Shown here piece after piece: positions 6,866-10,903 of a stretch of DNA of 10,903 nucleotides. Positions within the stretch are counted from its first letter, which is position 1; each line of letters starts with the position of its first letter. The translations under genes and the position numbers were made by a program. Source of the stretch: CAYLNH01 sp964384625 (lineage in GTDB: Bacteria; Verrucomicrobiota; Lentisphaeria; JABSQK01); contig CAYLNH010000250.1 in NCBI GenBank assembly GCA_964384625.1, positions 1-10,903 of the forward strand, written 5' to 3'. Under the pieces are notes generated by a model. That model saw nothing but the letters and a program-made list of their open reading frames with translations. It did no database searches and was not told where the DNA came from.

Positions 6866-6881
6866 GCCGGCAAACGCCGGC
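6866..6881. repeat. Stem-loop in the M42-SWIM gap
   Basis: GCCGGC, loop AAAC, GCCGGC, located 33 bases upstream of the SWIM start. The 198-base gap 6834-7031 is otherwise GC-rich with no recognisable gene. It could hold the SWIM-ankyrin promoter or end the M42 transcript, but there is no T-run. Confidence 0.35.
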
Positions 6882-7031
6882 TGCCGGTCTGACAACGATC
6901 GGGACCGCGTTGCTGTTAATCCGCGGCCGGTTCGCGGCGCCGCAGTCCGCCCGCCGCTCACGGCTGCCGGCGGCGGCGACCCGCCGCTGCAGCGCAGTAT
7001 CTTGGCGCCGCTCAGCCGATCCTCGCGGCCG

Positions 7032-8114
7032 TCAGCTCGCAAAGTCCGTGAACGACGCCACGGTCTTCCGATCCAGTCGCCGCAGCAGAGCAGTGAGCAG
7101 CTTCGCCGCCGCCAGCAGGTCGTTCACGTCAACCATGCTGTTGTGGCTGTGGATGTAACGGGCCGGGACGCCGAGGACGACGGACGGGACGCCGATGCCG
7201 GACAAATGGATCGATTTCGCGTCCGTACCGCCGCTGCGGCGAACCGCGATCTGCAGCGGGATCTTCTCAGCCGCCGCCGTGTCTTTGACGAACTGCGTCA
7301 GCTGCCGATTCATCAACGCCGTCGGATCCAGCAGCCGCATCTGGACGCCCTGGCCGAGCGCGCCCTGGGCTTCGGCCGGATTGTTCCCCGGGGTGTCGTC
7401 GGCCGGCGGCCCTTCCAGGACAATCGCCACATCCGGCGCAATCAGGCGGGCGGCCGGTCCCGCGCCGCGGCAGCCGACTTCTTCCTGCACCGTGCCGGCG
7501 GCGTAAATCGTGTTCGGGTGCGACTTGCCCTTCAACGCCTGCATGCCGAGGATCATCGTCGCCACACCGATGCGGTTGTCGAACGCTTTGCCGAGCATCA
7601 GATCCGGGTTGGCCAGCCGTTCAAACGTGGTCTGCGGCACGATCGGGTCCCCCAGCTGAATGCCGAAGCCCTCCTGGACCTCGGCGGCGTCGGCAGCGCC
7701 GACATCGATATACATCTCTTTCAACGGCAAAACGCGCTTCCGCTGGTCCGATTTGAGAAAATGCACCGGTGTCGAGATGATGACGCCAAGGACCTCCTTG
7801 CCGGAGCTGGTCAGAATGCGGACGCGCTGCGACAGCAGCGTATGCTCCCACCAGCCGCCGAGATTGGTGAATCGCAGGAAGCCCTCCGGGGTGATGCTCT
7901 GGACGGCAAAACCGATCTCATCCATATGCGCCGACAGCATGACCTTCGGTGTCTTGGTCTTGCCGGTGCGTTTGCAGATGAGACTGCCGACGCGATCGGT
8001 TTCAAAGTCGCCGGTAAGCTCATCTCGGACAATCTGCCGTACGGCATCTTCGCTGCCGGATGCGCCGTGCGCTTCCGTCAGTTTCTGCAGCAGTGTGAAC
8101 GCCTTTTTCTTCAT
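7032..8114 (-). CDS. M42 family metallo-aminopeptidase
   Basis: A 360-residue cytoplasmic di-metal peptidase of the M42 (glutamyl aminopeptidase / TET / FrvX-YsdC) family, which removes N-terminal residues from short peptides. The expected metal and catalytic residues are present: H63 and D65 in SAHMDEIGF, bridging D179 in GKAFDNR, E211-E212 in VQEEVGCRG, E234 in VLEG, and H322 in RYIHS. The length is normal for the family, and the real enzymes form large hollow dodecamers. The ATG at 8114 (MKKKAFTLLQKL) is chosen. A TTG at 8147 would add 11 residues, but these fall in a hairpin and match nothing. Only a weak GGATGG lies upstream. It lies between GH65 and SWIM, with 198 bases to SWIM and 244 to GH65, so it is probably not tightly co-transcribed with either. 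Substrate preference cannot be told. Confidence 0.93.
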   Translation of the reverse strand: MKKKAFTLLQKLTEAHGASGSEDAVRQIVRDELTGDFETDRVGSLICKRTGKTKTPKVMLSAHMDEIGFAVQSITPEGFLRFTNLGGWWEHTLLSQRVRILTSSGKEVLGVIISTPVHFLKSDQRKRVLPLKEMYIDVGAADAAEVQEGFGIQLGDPIVPQTTFERLANPDLMLGKAFDNRIGVATMILGMQALKGKSHPNTIYAAGTVQEEVGCRGAGPAARLIAPDVAIVLEGPPADDTPGNNPAEAQGALGQGVQMRLLDPTALMNRQLTQFVKDTAAAEKIPLQIAVRRSGGTDAKSIHLSGIGVPSVVLGVPARYIHSHNSMVDVNDLLAAAKLLTALLRRLDRKTVASFTDFAS

Positions 8115-8146
8115 GTTTCTGCCATCCAAGCAAAAAGTTAGGAGCA

Positions 8147-8169
8147 AACTCCACAGTAGTTGTGGAGTT
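8147..8169 (-). terminator. Nine-pair stem-loop between GH65 and M42
   Basis: AACTCCACA, loop of five, TGTGGAGTT: nine perfect pairs. On the minus strand it is downstream of GH65 and 32 bases before the M42 start, and the bases after it are TGCTCC, only weakly T-rich. It may slow or end the GH65 transcript, or shape the M42 leader. Confidence 0.4.
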
Positions 8170-8243
8170 CCCGCAATGCAACGAAAACGGGGAGATTGCG
8201 TCGGGAGAAGAAACGCCCGGGCTTCGCTTGGCTGGCGCCTCTC

Positions 8244-8275
8244 AATCTCCGGAAGCCCCCAGCTGTGCCGGGGGA
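8244..8275 (-). repeat. Dispersed repeat family 2, copy d (inverted)
   Basis: Reverse complement of 4487-4518 without a mismatch over 32 bases, including the stem CCCCCAGC/GCCGGGGG with a TGT loop (8256-8274). It lies 10 bases from copy c in the opposite orientation. Confidence 0.8.
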
Positions 8276-8284
8276 GTGAGGCTG

Positions 8285-8342
8285 CCCCAGCACAGCTGGG
8301 GGCTTCCCGGAGGTCGGCAACGCCGGCGTTGAACTGAAGGGG
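8285..8342 (+). repeat. Dispersed repeat family 2, copy c
   Basis: It begins with CCCCAGC, loop ACA, GCTGGGG (8285-8301), seven perfect pairs. From 8291 to 8342 it is 50/52 identical to copy b. The left arm of the hairpin differs from that of copy a yet still pairs, which suggests that the fold matters. Confidence 0.8.
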
Positions 8343-8361
8343 TGAGGCAACCGCTGCCTCA
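8343..8361 (-). repeat. Hairpin overlapping the inferred GH65 stop codon
   Basis: TGAGGCA and TGCCTCA form seven perfect pairs around a five-base loop. On the minus strand the stem starts with the TGA that closes GH65 once the N gap is resolved. No T-run follows. Confidence 0.45.
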
Positions 8362-10681
8362 GGCGATCCGGGCCTTNNNNNNNNNNGGCCTTCGGCAGTT
8401 TCACCGTGACGCCGTCAGCTGTCGCCTGGCGGCGCTTGCCGAAGATCTCAACTTCGACGGCCGGGCCGCGGACGGACTTGATGGTGATCGCCTGTTTGTC
8501 GATGTGGACGTCCAGCAGGCTGTCGCGATAGATGATGCGGAAGCTGAAGGCCCGCCATTTCTTCGGGATCGACGGCTTGAAGGACAACACCTCGCCGTCG
8601 CTGCGCATGCCGCCGAAGCCGTAGACCACGTTCAACCAGGAGGCCGCCATCGACGTGGTATGCAGGCCTTCCTTGGTGTTCCGGTTGTAGTTGTCCAGGT
8701 CGAGGCGCGCCGCGTGGCCCCAGTAGTCGTAGGCCATCTCGTGCTTGCCCAGTTCCGCCGCCAGAATCGAATGGATCCCCGGCGACAACGAGGACTCGTG
8801 GCTGCAGCGCGGTTCGTAGAACTCGAAGTTGACCTTCTTGCTCGCGTCGCTGAACTCGTGGCTGAAGAAGAAATGCAGCAGCAGTGCGTCCGGCTGTTTG
8901 ATCATGTCCCAGCGGAAGATGCGGTAGTAAGCCCAGTGGACGTACAGCGGGAAGTCTTCCGGCGGGATCTTGCTGCAGTCCAGGTGCGGCAGGTCGAAGT
9001 AGCCGTCATGCTGTTCGAGGACGCCGGTTGTTTTGTCCTCCGGCAGCCGCATCTTGTCGGCCTTCGTCTTCCAGTCCTTCAGTTCGGCGTCTTTGATGCC
9101 GACCTTCTTGAGCACGCGTTTCAACTTTGCCGGCGCCTGCTTCTTCATCTCCTTGATCGTGTCCAGCGTCCAGTAGAAGGACTTCTTCGCCATGAAGTTC
9201 GTGTAGTAGTTGTTGTGCACGCCCATATGGAATTCGTCCGGGCCCATGACGAACCAGTAGCCGTACTCGCCGGTGCGCTGGCCCCACTGTCCGCGACTGG
9301 CGTAGTAGCGGCAGATCTGCAGCAGCATCTCGATGCCTTCCGTGTACAGGAAGTCCTTGTCGTTCGTGACGTGGACATAGTGCCGGATGCCGTAGGCGAC
9401 GGCCTCGGAGACGTGGATCTCCAGGTCGCCGTGCTGCCAGACGAAGCAGCCTTCGGTGCCGTCGATGCTGCACATCGGATAGCGCGCGCCTTCGCAGTCA
9501 ACTTCCTTGGCGCGTTCGCACGCCTGCTTTAAGGTCTTGTAGCGGTAGCCCAGCAGATTCCGGGCGGCTTTCGGGTTGTTGAACATGTAGAACGGCAGGC
9601 AGTAGGTTTCGGTATCCCACCAGGTGTGGCCCCAGTAGGACTCGCCGGTCAGGCCTTTGGCCGAGACATTCAGCATCGGGTTGACGCCGTGGTAGGTCTG
9701 GTGCAGTTGGAATACACCGAACCGCAATCCCTGCAGTGTCTCCGGATCGCCGTCGATGTCGATGTCCGTCTCACTCCAGGCCCGGTCCCAGTACCTGCAG
9801 TGCCGGGCCAGGGCCTCGTCGTAGGTCAGCTTCCCGCGTTTGTTCGCCGCTTTCACCGCGCGCTTCAACAAAGCCGCGTCCGTCGGGCGCGCGTTCTTCT
9901 CGACGGTATTGACCACGAAACGGTCGATCGTCACGGGTTCGCCTGCCTTCAGTCGCGGCGAGCACTGGTACGCAATGAACTTCGGCATCTCACTCAACCG
10001 CGGCCGCAACTTGGCGTCGCTCTCCAGCCGCAGCGTCGAGACGATGCGTTGTTTCGACAGCTCCGTGGTGCCCATCGCCGTGAGCAGGTCATCGACCTGC
10101 CCGGTTGTGACGTCCGGCCACATGTTCTTGTCTTCGGCGTAATGGACGGTGTCAAAGTTCAGCCCGGCGGTCACTTTGATCAACCCGGTGAAGTTCAACG
10201 CTTCCAGCTGGATTCGGTGGCAGCCGAGTTGGGCGTCGTCCATACTGGTAAAGCGCTGGAAGGAGATCCTGACCTTCTTGCCTTTCTTCGTGGTCCAGGT
10301 GAACGCCCGCGTCATGGTGCCGGCGCGCAGATCCAGCTCGCGGACGAACCCGGAGATTGTCGCGGTCTTCAGGTCCAGCGTTTCGTTGTCGAGATTGATC
10401 CGCGTGAACAGCCAGTCCAGGCTGTTGATCAGGAAGTGCGTGCGCGTGATCGGCCCCTTGAACGGCTGAAAGATGGGGCCGCTGTATTCGAAGACGCCGT
10501 TGAAGTAGGAGCCGAGCAGACGGTCGCCGCCGTAGCCCTCCTCGAAGTAGCCGCGCACGCCCATGAACTCGTTGCCCACCGAAAAGATGGACTCGGACAC
10601 GAGTGATTGCCGTTTGTGGAAGCCTTTTTCAACGACTTTCCAGGGATCGACCTGCAGGTATTTCCGGGCGACTTTGCTCAT
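8359..10681 (-). CDS. Glycoside hydrolase family 65 disaccharide phosphorylase (spans an assembly gap)
   Basis: A GH65 inverting phosphorylase, of the group that splits maltose, trehalose, kojibiose, nigerose or similar alpha-glucosides with phosphate to beta-glucose 1-phosphate and a sugar. The N-terminal beta-sandwich (about 20-260) includes ESIFSVGNEFMGVRG. The catalytic barrel has GHTWWDTETY (351-360), the general acid E483 in GPDEFHMG, LEQHDGYF (555-562), KQPDALLL (595-602) and the phosphate-binding SHESSLSPG (627-635). The barrel is followed by a small beta domain. Start ATG 10681 (MSKVARKY) gives a normal N-terminus with a weak GAGA upstream; the frame is open to 10897, but that part looks non-coding. 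Ten Ns at 8377-8386 break the last codons. If the duplicated GGCCTT on both sides is one copy, the protein ends VKLPKARIA-stop with 768 residues, a usual length. Taking ten bases literally would shift the frame and add a false tail. Cytoplasmic; the substrate cannot be told. Confidence 0.92.
8377..8386. other. Assembly gap (10 N)
   Basis: Ten undetermined bases inside the 3' end of the GH65 gene. Both flanks carry GGCCTT (8371-8376 and 8387-8392), as if two contig ends overlapping by six bases had been joined by a fixed-size spacer. Confidence 0.98.
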
Positions 10682-10795
10682 GGTCTCGTTTCGGGTTTCA
10701 GGTCCCGCAGTGCAGGATGGGGTTCGGGTTTGGTCCGCTCGCGCGGTACGGCGAATTCGACGCCAATACACTACGGCAAATCGTGCCGCTTTCGA

Positions 10796-10807
10796 GTCGT
10801 GCACGAC
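10796..10807. promoter_or_regulatory. Perfect 12-bp palindrome upstream of GH65
   Basis: GTCGTGCACGAC equals its own reverse complement and lies 115 bases before the GH65 start. A palindrome of this size upstream of a sugar-phosphorylase gene could be an operator for a LacI-type or similar dimeric repressor. No regulator gene is in the window and no promoter hexamers are clear, so this is only a candidate. Confidence 0.25.
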
Positions 10808-10862
10808 GGACATCGTAAGCCCTCGATTACTGCCCTTCTTTGCCTCACTCCCGACTCTCAAG

Positions 10863-10903
10863 AGGTTGGGAACCTGCGGTACTTGCGGATCTGTCACCGG
10901 TAT
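10863..10903 (-). repeat. Copy of the GGTGACNGATCC repeat at the window edge
   Basis: Read on the minus strand from 10898 it shows GGTGACAGATCC, then AA and CC at the same spacing as the arms of the 2827-3022 element. It is followed by a hairpin AGGTT/AACCT with a GGG loop (10863-10875). The element probably continues beyond the window. It lies about 180 bases upstream of the GH65 start. Confidence 0.5.

Noticed and set aside
6830..7042. 70-residue minus-strand frame between M42 and SWIM
   Set aside because: It overlaps both neighbouring genes at its ends, is rich in Arg/Gly/Ser/Pro, and has no recognisable motif or ribosome site.
8342..9532. 396-residue plus-strand frame crossing the N gap
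   Set aside because: It is antisense to the GH65 gene, begins in a repeat and depends on the unknown bases.
10682..10897. Longer N-terminus for GH65
   Set aside because: The extension of 72 residues starts in a dispersed repeat and is Arg/Thr-rich without family similarity; GH65 proteins begin near the ATG at 10681.

Overview
The window is a GC-rich bacterial stretch. It carries seven protein genes, six on the minus strand and one on the plus strand, separated by intergenic regions unusually full of inverted and dispersed repeats. A run of 10 Ns marks a scaffold gap, so this is a draft or metagenome-derived assembly. The source lineage cannot be fixed from the sequence. Structured GC-rich intergenic repeats, a two-gene threonine catabolic operon, a family 65 glycoside phosphorylase and an exported ankyrin protein would fit a free-living heterotroph, perhaps of the Planctomycetes-Verrucomicrobia-Lentisphaerae group, but this is a weak inference.

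Layout from left to right. Positions 141-2440 (minus) hold tdh followed by kbl, which together turn threonine into glycine and acetyl-CoA. Positions 2441-3119 hold no gene. They contain a group of hairpins (2502-2640) and a roughly 196-bp imperfect inverted-repeat element (2827-3022) centred on a long stem-loop. Positions 3120-4466 (plus) encode a protein joining a degenerate family 2 glycosyltransferase-like domain to a SAM methyltransferase domain. Positions 4467-4670, between convergent genes, carry two copies of a second repeat family and a perfect 8-bp stem-loop. Positions 4671-6833 (minus) are a tight pair: a SWIM zinc-finger protein followed 9 bases later by a signal-peptide-bearing protein made of about 13 ankyrin repeats. 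Positions 7032-8114 (minus) encode an M42 metallo-aminopeptidase. Positions 8115-8358 carry a hairpin and two more copies of the second repeat family, one of them inverted. Positions 8359-10681 (minus) encode a GH65 phosphorylase whose last codons are interrupted by the N gap.

The metabolic genes point to use of amino acids (tdh, kbl), peptides (M42) and alpha-glucosidic disaccharides (GH65). No defence system, CRISPR array, tRNA, rRNA or complete transposon is visible. The least ordinary content is the two dispersed repeat families, the foldback element, the pseudo-glycosyltransferase fusion and the SWIM-ankyrin gene pair.
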